In this document: in pieces, positions 32,126 through 39,580 of the stretch | Position numbering within the stretch: position 1 is the first letter of the stretch | How the letters are laid out: every line of letters starts with the position of its first letter | From: an uncultured Ruminococcus sp. | Lineage (GTDB): Bacteria; Bacillota; Clostridia; Oscillospirales; Ruminococcaceae | Direction: 5' to 3' | DNA length: 64,000 bases | Assembly (NCBI GenBank): GCA_934435205.1 | Contig: CAKSAK010000004.1 | Coordinates: 62,001-126,000 of the forward strand | Program-made: the position numbers and the translations under genes | The notes under the pieces: generated by a model | Told to the model about the DNA's origin: nothing | What the model saw: the letters and a program-made list of their open reading frames with translations, nothing else | Databases searched by the model: none

Positions 32126-34303
32126 ATGAAGTTATTTAAGCGGACGCTTACGACGGCAGTGGCGGTGTGCCTTGCACTGCAAAGTGCAGTGGTATGCTTC
32201 GGAGCTGAGGCAGAGGAGCAAATTCCTGCTGGCGGAGGGGAAGTCGGTCTTTATACGTCGGAGAACGATGAAGCCATTCAGTTGACGGAGGATATGTATA
32301 ACAGTTGGTATGAAGGCGATCAGACATATGACGGCACGGAAAAGACGCTTTATGGCTATTCACTTATGGATAGCAACAACTATTACTGGCTCACTGAGGA
32401 CGAGGACTATGTTGTTACTTATGAGAACAACATAAACGTAGGTACTGCGACGGCTACTTTCACTGGTATAGGTAATTACACAGGAAGCTTTACAAAGAAT
32501 TTCAATATCGTGCCAACTGATATTTACCGTGCGGATATTGACTGCGAGTATGAGCAGAGCTACTGTGCCGGTAAACCTGTTCAGCCAAAACCTATTGTTA
32601 CATACAATGATATTGTGCTTGCTGAGGGCGTTGACTATGAGATCGAATATGAGGACGATTGTGGCGAGCTTGGCTGGCATTATGCTTATATTAAAGGTAT
32701 CGGAAACTTTAATGGAACCGATTCCTTTGAGTATAACGTTGTAGAGGCTGAAATATCGAGCGAGAACATTTCTGTGGATGCTAGCTGCACCTACACGGGC
32801 TACGCTCAGACTCCTGCACCTGTCGTTACAGTTAGTGGTGCAGTGCTAAGACGTGGCGTTGATTATAATGTATCATATACAAACAACGTCAATGCCGGAA
32901 CAGGCTATATGACCATATCAGGCATGAACGGCTATACAGGATATGTGACAGTGCCTTTCACTATCAGCCCGAAAGCTGTTTCTGAGGTCGAGATACTAAA
33001 GGTAGCTGATGTGGATTATACCGGCAAAGCTGTCAGACCGAGCCTTTTTGTCAAGGCAGACGGAAATATGATCAAGAGTTCTGACTATACTGTAACATAT
33101 TACAATAACACAAATATAGGCACAGCGACCGCTGTTGTTACTCTTGGCGGAAACTACGAAAGCAGGTACCCTGTTTCGACAACATTCAAGATCGTTCTTG
33201 GAAAGCCAACGGGATTTAAGGCTACCGCTGACTCTACCACTTCTGTAAAGCTTAGCTGGAACAAGATCGGCAATTGCAAATACAGGGTCTATCGCTATGA
33301 TCCAAAGAAAAAGACCTACAAGCGTCTGACGGTCACCAGTTCCACAAGCTATACTGACAAGAAGCTTTCAGAGGCAACGAGTTATACTTATGCCGTAAAG
33401 CTTGAATACAACTCTAAGACCGGCCCTTATATAACAGTAAAAGGCAACACAAAGTTATCCACTCCGAAAATGACGGTAAAGGCTTATAATAAGAAAGTCA
33501 CAATAAGCTGGAACAAGAACACAAAGGCTGAGGGATATCAGATATACTGGTGCAAGGGCGATGAGTGGACTATCCCACATAACGATTATTATAGTATGCC
33601 AAAGGATTGCTATAATGACTATGTTCAGCTCAAGAAGATAACAAAGAACAGCACAACCTCTTATACAAAATCAGACCTTTCAGGTTCAAAGAATTATCAC
33701 TTCAAAATGAGGGCTTATAAGACCATAGACGGAAAGGTGGTTTACAGTAGCTGGACGGGTATCCAATGCAAGATAAACACAGTTTCAAGACTTAATGCGG
33801 CAACAAAGAAGAGTCACAGCACTTATAAGATCTACAATGTTCAGGGCAAGAAAACAAAGACCTCGACGCACACTCTTACAGCAGAGGAGAAGAAGATACT
33901 TAAAAACTTTGCCTCAAAGCATTTCAAGAAAGATTGGTCGGCGGCAAAGAAAGTCGAATATACTGCGGATTGGATAAGAAAGAATTTGAAATATGGCAGG
34001 ATACCGACAGGCTCGCACAGCAAGAATATCTTTGTTTACAAAGAAGGTCAATGTGCTGATTACAATGGCGCACTGGTGGAAATGATGGTTTATCTCGGCT
34101 ATGACGCAAACCTTGTTATGGGCAACCGCAAGGGCGGAGGACAGCATTTCTGGGGCGAGATAAAGATAGACGGAGTGACTTATCTGCTGGAAGTCGGAGA
34201 AAAGGTCTATGACAGCCCGCAATGGAATTACAAGTGGCAGTTTATGTGCCTTAAATATTCTGAGGCTGACGGTGGTTACAAGAAAAACGGAAAGCTATAC
34301 TAA
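32126..34303 (+). CDS. Secreted repeat protein with transglutaminase-like domain
   Basis: A 725-residue exported protein. A signal peptide begins MKLFKRTLTTAVAV. Three to four 75-80 residue repeats follow, each with a YTG or YDG start, a DY.v.Y.NN.N.GTA core and a y.G.. end (for example DYTVTYYNNTNIGTATAVV), a beta-sandwich type. Fibronectin-III-like modules lie near 360-550 (SWNKNTKAEGYQIYW). The last 130 residues are a transglutaminase-like domain, with EGQCADYNGALVEMM (Cys), then GGGQHFWGEIKIDG (His). The start at 32126 has GAAAGG upstream. It may modify or anchor to cell-wall or matrix proteins; the target is unknown. Confidence 0.85.
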   Translation: MKLFKRTLTTAVAVCLALQSAVVCFGAEAEEQIPAGGGEVGLYTSENDEAIQLTEDMYNSWYEGDQTYDGTEKTLYGYSLMDSNNYYWLTEDEDYVVTYENNINVGTATATFTGIGNYTGSFTKNFNIVPTDIYRADIDCEYEQSYCAGKPVQPKPIVTYNDIVLAEGVDYEIEYEDDCGELGWHYAYIKGIGNFNGTDSFEYNVVEAEISSENISVDASCTYTGYAQTPAPVVTVSGAVLRRGVDYNVSYTNNVNAGTGYMTISGMNGYTGYVTVPFTISPKAVSEVEILKVADVDYTGKAVRPSLFVKADGNMIKSSDYTVTYYNNTNIGTATAVVTLGGNYESRYPVSTTFKIVLGKPTGFKATADSTTSVKLSWNKIGNCKYRVYRYDPKKKTYKRLTVTSSTSYTDKKLSEATSYTYAVKLEYNSKTGPYITVKGNTKLSTPKMTVKAYNKKVTISWNKNTKAEGYQIYWCKGDEWTIPHNDYYSMPKDCYNDYVQLKKITKNSTTSYTKSDLSGSKNYHFKMRAYKTIDGKVVYSSWTGIQCKINTVSRLNAATKKSHSTYKIYNVQGKKTKTSTHTLTAEEKKILKNFASKHFKKDWSAAKKVEYTADWIRKNLKYGRIPTGSHSKNIFVYKEGQCADYNGALVEMMVYLGYDANLVMGNRKGGGQHFWGEIKIDGVTYLLEVGEKVYDSPQWNYKWQFMCLKYSEADGGYKKNGKLY

Positions 34304-34341
34304 TAGCCGATAGTTTGATAAAGTGGGACGTCGTTCCCTAC

Positions 34342-34384
34342 AAAAAGCTCTGCGGAGGAAGATATTCCGCAGAGCTTTTTTTGT
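34342..34384 (+). terminator. Intrinsic terminator
   Basis: A 14-bp stem from AAAGCTCTGCGGA to TCCGCAGAGCTTT with a short loop, followed by T residues, downstream of the secreted repeat protein. Confidence 0.9.
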
Positions 34385-34471
34385 AGAAAAAATCATGATT
34401 TTTCTTGCCAAATCCCTTTCAATATATTATAATGTACTTAGAAGATCATATTTGAAAGGAACGTATGGAAA

Positions 34472-35815
34472 ATGAAAAACATTGTTACAGCCCTGATGCA
34501 GTTTGTGATACTTGTGGTCGCACTTGTCATTGTGACCTTTGCTATACCTAAGATCGCAGGAAACGATGACAGATATGATAAGTACATAGCTGAAAACTCA
34601 AAGCAGACCGTTACAGTGGGAAGCGCCTTTGGCGTTGTCAAAGACGGTGAAAAGGCTTCGTATACTGATATTGACAACAGCCTTAAAAATATCTTTAGTA
34701 AAGTAACTCCACTGCAAAAGCCTGTGAATAAAGTTCTGAACAAGCAGATAAGCTTCAAGCAGGCAAAATATTTTGAATATTATTGGCTCACTGCGCTTAT
34801 TTCAGGTGTACTTTGCTGGATATTTGCGGCAGGCTTTCCGTTTAGGATAGGGCGAAAGGGCTTCAATGTGTTTGGCTCTGTGTATAATAACTTTTCAAAA
34901 GTTGTTCTCCTTGAAGATGAAATGACCCGTGAGGAATATGAGGTCGATCTAGGTATGACCATATGGGGACCTTTGTGGATAATCCTTATAGCTTTGCGTG
35001 CGACCTTTGCTATTACATGGGGCTTTATCCTGCCTTTTGTGATAGCCGCCAATCTTGCCATAGGCATTATAAGAATAGTTGGAAATGTTATTATCGTCAG
35101 CGTCCGTGGTGCTGCCGCTGATGCAAAAAGGCATAGCCTTTCGCAAAAGCTTGACAAAACGACCTTTTCTATTTATCCTGAGGGCGGATATTTCAGAGTA
35201 GAGCAGGATCAGGACAATGGTCAGGGCGTATATGTGAAAAATTATTGGAACGCTGTTGCGGCAAAAGCATTGTTTGAAAGCGAAGCTGAAAATAAGTCTT
35301 TCAGCAAGGAGGATTCTGAGGAAAATATTCTTCGTGGAGATATAAAAGAGAAGAAGTTTTATGAAACATATCGTTTGCTCAGCCGTATAAAGGGTCTTTT
35401 CAATAATGATATCAAGGAGAAAAAAGCAGTTATTGCCGCTTCATTAAAGAATAAAGAGGGCGGTTATGAATACAGATTTATTGCTGAACCGGAATTATAC
35501 CATGTTTATATGGTGGGTGATGAAAAGGCAGAAAACCTTAGCCATAAGGATCTGAAAATAGATTTTAATGCCGCTATGCTTCTTGACCTGCTTGACTTTG
35601 ACCGAAAGGGTCAAAGGTATGATCATAATGATTTTCTCAATTTGTATTACGCTGATAGTGATGAATTTACAGCAAAGCTTATGAATTATAACCATAAGCT
35701 GATAACAAAGTTTGGCAGGAACAGATATGACGAGTATTTTGAACAGCACAAACAGCAGATAATCGAACACCGCCGATATAAAAAGCTTTCGGCTGTGGGA
35801 GAGGACGATGAGTGA
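34472..35815 (+). CDS. Hypothetical membrane protein
   Basis: A 447-residue protein of unknown family. Membrane segments lie near 7-28 (LMQFVILVVALVIVTFAI), 105-125 (YYWLTALISGVLCWIFAAGF) and 165-215 (two helices, including GPLWIILIALRATFAITWGF). The remaining 230 residues are cytoplasmic and charged, with WNAVAAKALFESEAENKSFS and a C-terminal helical tail. AAAGGA lies 13 bases before the ATG. A single-gene transcript, with terminators before and after it. It does not resemble a known transporter or enzyme. Confidence 0.72.
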   Translation: MKNIVTALMQFVILVVALVIVTFAIPKIAGNDDRYDKYIAENSKQTVTVGSAFGVVKDGEKASYTDIDNSLKNIFSKVTPLQKPVNKVLNKQISFKQAKYFEYYWLTALISGVLCWIFAAGFPFRIGRKGFNVFGSVYNNFSKVVLLEDEMTREEYEVDLGMTIWGPLWIILIALRATFAITWGFILPFVIAANLAIGIIRIVGNVIIVSVRGAAADAKRHSLSQKLDKTTFSIYPEGGYFRVEQDQDNGQGVYVKNYWNAVAAKALFESEAENKSFSKEDSEENILRGDIKEKKFYETYRLLSRIKGLFNNDIKEKKAVIAASLKNKEGGYEYRFIAEPELYHVYMVGDEKAENLSHKDLKIDFNAAMLLDLLDFDRKGQRYDHNDFLNLYYADSDEFTAKLMNYNHKLITKFGRNRYDEYFEQHKQQIIEHRRYKKLSAVGEDDE

Positions 35816-35841
35816 GATAATTAAATATTCAATATAATAAC

Positions 35842-35881
35842 AAGCCTCCCACGGAATTGTTTCTGTGGGAGGTTTGCTTTC
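35842..35881 (+). terminator. Intrinsic terminator
   Basis: CCTCCCAC pairs with GTGGGAGG, extended by weaker pairs, followed by TTTGCTTT. Confidence 0.75.
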
Positions 35882-35900
35882 CGTACGCCAAATCACCTAC

Positions 35901-35931
35901 CGCTTGTGCAACTTTTTTGCCGTTTGTGCAA
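35901..35931. promoter_or_regulatory. Direct repeat operator, 20-bp period
   Basis: CGCTTGTGCAA (35901) and CGTTTGTGCAA (35921) are direct repeats exactly 20 bp apart, two turns of the helix, ending 7 bp before the -35 at 35938. This is how response-regulator or LytTR-type activators bind. Confidence 0.6.
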
Positions 35932-35937
35932 ATATTA

Positions 35938-35966
35938 TTGACTTTTTGTTAAGAATGATAGATAAT
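35938..35966 (+). promoter_or_regulatory. Promoter upstream of secreted envelope pair
   Basis: TTGACT (35938-35943), 17 bases, GATAAT (35961-35966). It would give a leader of about 170 bases before the 36143 gene; the rest of the gap has no gene. Confidence 0.55.
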
Positions 35967-36142
35967 TATTATAAATATTAATGCTATAAATTAGAGATGC
36001 TTGTTAAACAATGAAAATGAGAATAATAGAAAACTCAGCGAAAGTGTTTCTGCAGACGATGAGCTATGATACTGAAACAGTTTAGAAAGCAATGGTGGAC
36101 ACTATGGCGGCTGTCATAATGTCAGATGATGAGAGGTGAAAT

Positions 36143-36955
36143 ATGGATAAAAAGGTAAAAGCTTTTTTTGCAGCTATGGGAATTGCCACGGCGTTGTTAG
36201 TGCCTGTTTCTGCATCTGCGGATAATTCTGACTCAGAAGTGCAGGTGAGCATCGACATTACTTGGGACTCTTTGGAGTTCACCTATACAGATCGGCAGTG
36301 GGATCCTGAGACCCATTCATATATAGGCGGCGGTTGGTCTGACAGCGGCGGAAATTTTACTTTGACAAACACAGGGAATGTGGGTGTTATGGCGGATTTT
36401 TCATACAAACAAGCAGAGGGCATGGACGAGATAAAAGGCTATTTTTCAAGCAGTGAGCTAATAGTGCCTATCTCAGAAAGCCGAAACAGCAAACTTACTT
36501 TGTCGGGTAAACCGACAGCGCATTTTGAAAGCAAGACTATCGGCACTGTTACAGTGAATGTCTATCCTCACGGCTGGGCAAACGTGAACGGCACAAAGTA
36601 TTATTTTCGACTTGGTTATAAGGAAACTGGCTGGGTAAAGGATGAGGACACTGGTGATTGGTACTATTTTGATAAAGACGGCAATATGGTGAAAGGTTGG
36701 TTTAAGGACGGCGGAAGTGAATGGTATTATGCCGATGAAGACGGCAAGGTGCTCACAGGCAGCAACAATGGTGGCGAGTACGATTTGTCTTATCCATGGG
36801 ATTACGGAAAATTGCACACAGACTGGCTTAATGTTAATGACGATTGGTACTATATAGACAGAAACAGTTCAATAGCAAAGGACACCACTATCGACGGACG
36901 GTATATTGGACTTGACGGCAGGTGGGACGGGATCGGCGACGCGCCAAATACATAA
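36143..36955 (+). CDS. Secreted protein with cell-wall-binding repeats
   Basis: A 270-residue exported protein. A signal peptide starts MDKKVKAFFAAMGIATALLV. A beta-rich domain spans about 33-160 (ITWDSLEFTYTDRQWDPETH; the gene product at 36987 has the same domain). Choline/cell-wall-binding-type repeats follow near 165-250 (GWVKDEDTGDWYYFDKDGNM; GWFKDGGSEWYYADEDGKV). It therefore attaches to the wall through its C-terminal part. The gene after it starts 31 bp later with AAAGGAG. Confidence 0.83.
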   Translation: MDKKVKAFFAAMGIATALLVPVSASADNSDSEVQVSIDITWDSLEFTYTDRQWDPETHSYIGGGWSDSGGNFTLTNTGNVGVMADFSYKQAEGMDEIKGYFSSSELIVPISESRNSKLTLSGKPTAHFESKTIGTVTVNVYPHGWANVNGTKYYFRLGYKETGWVKDEDTGDWYYFDKDGNMVKGWFKDGGSEWYYADEDGKVLTGSNNGGEYDLSYPWDYGKLHTDWLNVNDDWYYIDRNSSIAKDTTIDGRYIGLDGRWDGIGDAPNT

Positions 36956-36986
36956 AAAATGATAAATTGTAAAGGAGCAATTACTT

Positions 36987-37520
36987 ATGAAAAAGACGAT
37001 CTCGATCGTAATGGCATTAGCACTTGCGGCAACACTCAGTACGGCGGCGTTTGCAGCGGAGGCTGATGACGGAAACATCAAAAAGAATATCAGTGTAAAG
37101 GCAAAGTATGTTGAGGATATCAAAGCCTCAAAAACTATCCAGGCTGACGTTGTATGGGGTGAAATGGAGTTTACATACAATGTGAGCGGAACAAAGACTT
37201 GGAATGAAAAAACTCATGAATATGATATCGACACAAAGGGCAAATGGTCTGCAAAAGGTAATGATATAAGCGTTACAAACCATTCAAATACGGATATCGA
37301 CGTTGATTTTACATATGAGCCACTTGATAAATACAGCTTTGTTAAGGGCGAATTTACATATGATGCAGTCACAATACCAACAGCTGAAAACAAGGCTGTC
37401 GATGACGAGAATCTCACAATAAGCACAGCTCTCACCCTAAGCGGTGGGCTTTTATCGGACGTCACAGATCTCACAAAAGTAGGAAATGTGGCAGTAACTA
37501 TCGCAGAGGCAGTGAAGTAA
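36987..37520 (+). CDS. Secreted beta-domain protein, paralogue of preceding gene
   Basis: A 177-residue exported protein. A signal peptide starts MKKTISIVMALALAATLSTA. The domain from about 44 (VVWGEMEFTYNVSGTKTWNE, then GKWSAKGNDISVTNHSN) matches the N-terminal domain of the 36143 protein in order and spacing, but no wall-binding repeats follow. It may be the mobile or complexed partner of the wall-bound paralogue. AAAGGAG precedes the ATG. A strong terminator follows. Confidence 0.83.
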   Translation: MKKTISIVMALALAATLSTAAFAAEADDGNIKKNISVKAKYVEDIKASKTIQADVVWGEMEFTYNVSGTKTWNEKTHEYDIDTKGKWSAKGNDISVTNHSNTDIDVDFTYEPLDKYSFVKGEFTYDAVTIPTAENKAVDDENLTISTALTLSGGLLSDVTDLTKVGNVAVTIAEAVK

Positions 37521-37530
37521 TGTTGTGAAA

Positions 37531-37583
37531 AACGCAAACACCTATGGCAGAAGGCTTGTCTGTCATAGGTGTTTTTGCGTTTA
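37531..37583 (+). terminator. Intrinsic terminator
   Basis: AACGCAAACACCTATG pairs with CATAGGTGTTTTTGCGTT across a loop of about 17 bases. Confidence 0.78.
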
Positions 37584-37677
37584 AGCCCTATAAATTTTGA
37601 ACTCTTTTTCTACGGTTTAGATGTGATATGTGTGCGAGAAATAATAAAGATAAAGTAAACTTAGCTACAATATATAA

Positions 37678-37839
37678 CACATCAACCATGATTATTTTCT
37701 GTCAACAAAGACGCAGGAACTTCTCAAGGTAAATATCAATAATACATTTTCACAGCTTATCGACGAAGTTGTCGAAGAAAGAAATCAAGAAATTCACGAG
37801 AGATTCAAGGAAAAGGCTGAAAAATATATTTCAGAGTAA
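37678..37839 (+). pseudogene. C-terminal gene fragment
   Basis: A frame with no start codon, opening just after a TAA and ending at a TAA at 37837, encodes about 53 residues of charged helix (KTQELLKVNINNTFSQLIDE, then ERNQEIHERFKEKAEKY). It has a normal terminator after it. It looks like the 3' end of a lost gene. I cannot name the family. Confidence 0.5.
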
Positions 37840-37853
37840 TAGCTTTTTGACAA

Positions 37854-37890
37854 AACGAGCGTATACCGATTTGGTGTACGCTCGTTTTGA
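37854..37890 (+). terminator. Intrinsic terminator
   Basis: ACGAGCGTATACC pairs with GGTGTACGCTCGT, followed by TTTTGATT. Confidence 0.83.
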
Positions 37891-38038
37891 TTATACCGTG
37901 GTCATTATTATGGTACTATAAGTGCCGTTTGTTGAATTATAAATAGTTTGATATGTGACAAATAACGTACTAGACGTAACGGTGAAAGCGTGTTATACTA
38001 TAAATATAGAGAAGATGCGTATGAAAGGAGTGGGCAAC

Positions 38039-38263
38039 GTGGAAAACGGTCGTGTTCAGGATAGCTTTTTCGGAATGTCATTTAATCACCAGATGTCCTG
38101 GATAGATGAAACTGTCTCACATATAGTCACACATAATTTACAACCAAAGATAAGGGCAGAAGGTAGAGAAGCCTATGGTCAAAAGGGCTACACACACGCT
38201 TTGAAAAGAATATTTGAAGTAATAAAGAGCGACCCAAAGAATATAACGAACCTAGAAGAGTGA
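38039..38263 (+). CDS. Small hypothetical protein
   Basis: A 74-residue soluble protein starting at GTG (MENGRVQDSFFGMSFNHQMS). AAAGGAG lies at a good distance before 38039, while the longer frame begins in non-coding sequence. Helical with a mixed charge. The next gene follows in the same direction with a 14-bp gap. No family recognised. Confidence 0.6.
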   Translation: MENGRVQDSFFGMSFNHQMSWIDETVSHIVTHNLQPKIRAEGREAYGQKGYTHALKRIFEVIKSDPKNITNLEE

Positions 38264-38277
38264 TATGAAAGGTGGAT

Positions 38278-38781
38278 ATGAAATTGGCAAACGTAAAAAA
38301 TCACGAATATACAAAAGAAATGTTTAAAGACATAGCGTTCTTTACTCTTGCCGAGCCTGGTGCTATGGGGGTCGGCAATCTTATGGAATTTATCACAGCC
38401 GAAGGTGAGGAGTTCTCACTTTTCTTTTCTGAAGAAATGCCATATTCAAAGGTCAAGGAGTATTTTCCTGCGTTAGATGATTGCTATTGGAATGGTCCTG
38501 AATCAGATGAATCCTGCAGAACTGAGTTCGTGTTCTACTTCAGCAAGGAAGAAAGGAACTTCAAGCATACAAAGCCTCCCAAAAATTATGCGCATTTATA
38601 TGAAGGATTTGGAAATCACATATGTATACGTAAAGATTATTATCCTGTAGTCGAGCCGATCATAAGAGATCTTATAGAAAAGAATGAGCTTGTAAATTGG
38701 TATAAAAGAACTGAAAAAATAATAAACGCAATAAAAAATCTAACGGCTGAAAAGAAAGAAGGAAAAATGCAATGCGATTAG
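38278..38781 (+). CDS. Hypothetical protein
   Basis: A 167-residue soluble protein with acidic and aromatic patches (FSLFFSEEMPYSKVKEYFPA). The start at ATG 38278 has AAAGG 5 bases upstream; a GTG two codons earlier is also possible. It overlaps the next gene by 10 bp, so the three small genes 38039-39038 form one operon. No domain recognised. Confidence 0.62.
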   Translation: MKLANVKNHEYTKEMFKDIAFFTLAEPGAMGVGNLMEFITAEGEEFSLFFSEEMPYSKVKEYFPALDDCYWNGPESDESCRTEFVFYFSKEERNFKHTKPPKNYAHLYEGFGNHICIRKDYYPVVEPIIRDLIEKNELVNWYKRTEKIINAIKNLTAEKKEGKMQCD

Positions 38782-39038
38782 AAGAATTTTTAGACTGTTT
38801 TGACATTAATTGTATGGTAGAGATAACGTGTGAAAGTGAACCTGTTAGGAGATGCAGAGTGTCGGCTGCACTAACTGACGACAGATACCCGGCGGTGGAC
38901 TATGTGGTCTTGCCCGGCAGTGTTACATTTAAGGATGATGTCGTACATATACCAGTGATTTGGAAATTGACCTGGGGGACGTTCAGTAAGTGTATAAATA
39001 CTTATTTCGCTGAACACGAAGAAAATGGATCAGTATAA
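38772..39038 (+). CDS. Small hypothetical protein
   Basis: An 88-residue protein, beta-rich, with Cys residues near 9, 14, 19 and 28 (LDCFDINCMVEITCES). It overlaps the preceding gene by 10 bp. AAGGA lies 9 bases before the ATG. No family recognised. Confidence 0.58.
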   Translation: MRLEEFLDCFDINCMVEITCESEPVRRCRVSAALTDDRYPAVDYVVLPGSVTFKDDVVHIPVIWKLTWGTFSKCINTYFAEHEENGSV

Positions 39039-39091
39039 TGACCCAAAGCAGGTGGATATTTTTTCAGAATCGTCGAATTTTTTAGCACCCC

Positions 39092-39208
39092 CAAAAATTT
39101 TATACGTCAGACCTGCATATCGGACACAAGAACATAATAGGTTTTGATCACAGACCGTTCAGTTCACTTGATGAAATGACGGAAAAGATAATTGCTAATT
39201 GGAGCAAG
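39092..39208 (+). pseudogene. Metallophosphoesterase N-terminal remnant
   Basis: The frame starting near 39092 reads FYTSDLHIGHKNIIGFDHRP, then FSSLDEMTEKIIANWSK, and then stops matching. This is the N-terminus of a calcineurin-like phosphoesterase, with the D-x-H-x-G-H metal motif. The rest of the enzyme is missing and the sequence runs into another gene remnant. Confidence 0.7.
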
Positions 39209-39429
39209 ACTTTTTCCTGCGAACTGCTAACAATCTTGTCCCCATTGAAGTGAGATCTGAAAACAAAAAGAGAAAATCATTAAAGACGCTTATTAACTAT
39301 GATAAATACGAAGATATAAGTTTTGGCATAAAATTAAACAATGGGAATATAGGGCATGACAGTGATGTCTATACCTTCCCATATTTTTGTTCTTTTCTCG
39401 TTAAGTCTTTTCTTAAGCAAAGATTTTAA
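39199..39429 (+). pseudogene. C-terminal remnant of AAA ATPase (DUF4143)
   Basis: DFFLRTANNLVPIEVRSENK, KRKSLKTLINYDKYE and NNGNIGHDSDVYTFPYF match the C-terminal nuclease-like DUF4143 end of DUF234/AAA_14 ATPases (the 'IPIEVK..KSKSL' motif). The N-terminal ATPase part is absent, so this is a decayed gene joined to the phosphoesterase remnant. Confidence 0.65.
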
Positions 39430-39470
39430 TTTATCACAAGCAAAGTTGAAATAGCAAATTTCCGCAACAG

Positions 39471-39499
39471 TTGACAAAACTGCAAAAATATGATATAAT
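39471..39499 (+). promoter_or_regulatory. Promoter upstream of hybrid kinase
   Basis: A perfect TTGACA (39471-39476), 17 bases, then perfect TATAAT (39494-39499). Confidence 0.88.
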
Positions 39500-39523
39500 T
39501 TTCAGGTAATAATTTAAGGGCAA

Positions 39524-39559
39524 TGACGCTCCGTGTAATTTTCACGGGGCGTTTTTTAT
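39524..39559 (+). terminator. Leader terminator/attenuator before hybrid kinase
   Basis: GACGCTCCGTG pairs with CACGGGGCGT (one mismatch pair) around a loop, followed by TTTTTT and ATTTTTTT. The transcript from the 39494 promoter would stop after about 50 bases, 20 bases before the kinase start. It can be a small RNA or an attenuator that needs antitermination. Confidence 0.8.
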
Positions 39560-39580
39560 TTTTTTGTGGGGGTGTTTTCT

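Noticed and set aside
35995..36090. A 24-codon frame upstream of the secreted envelope pair
   Set aside because: No ribosome site and no conservation evidence.
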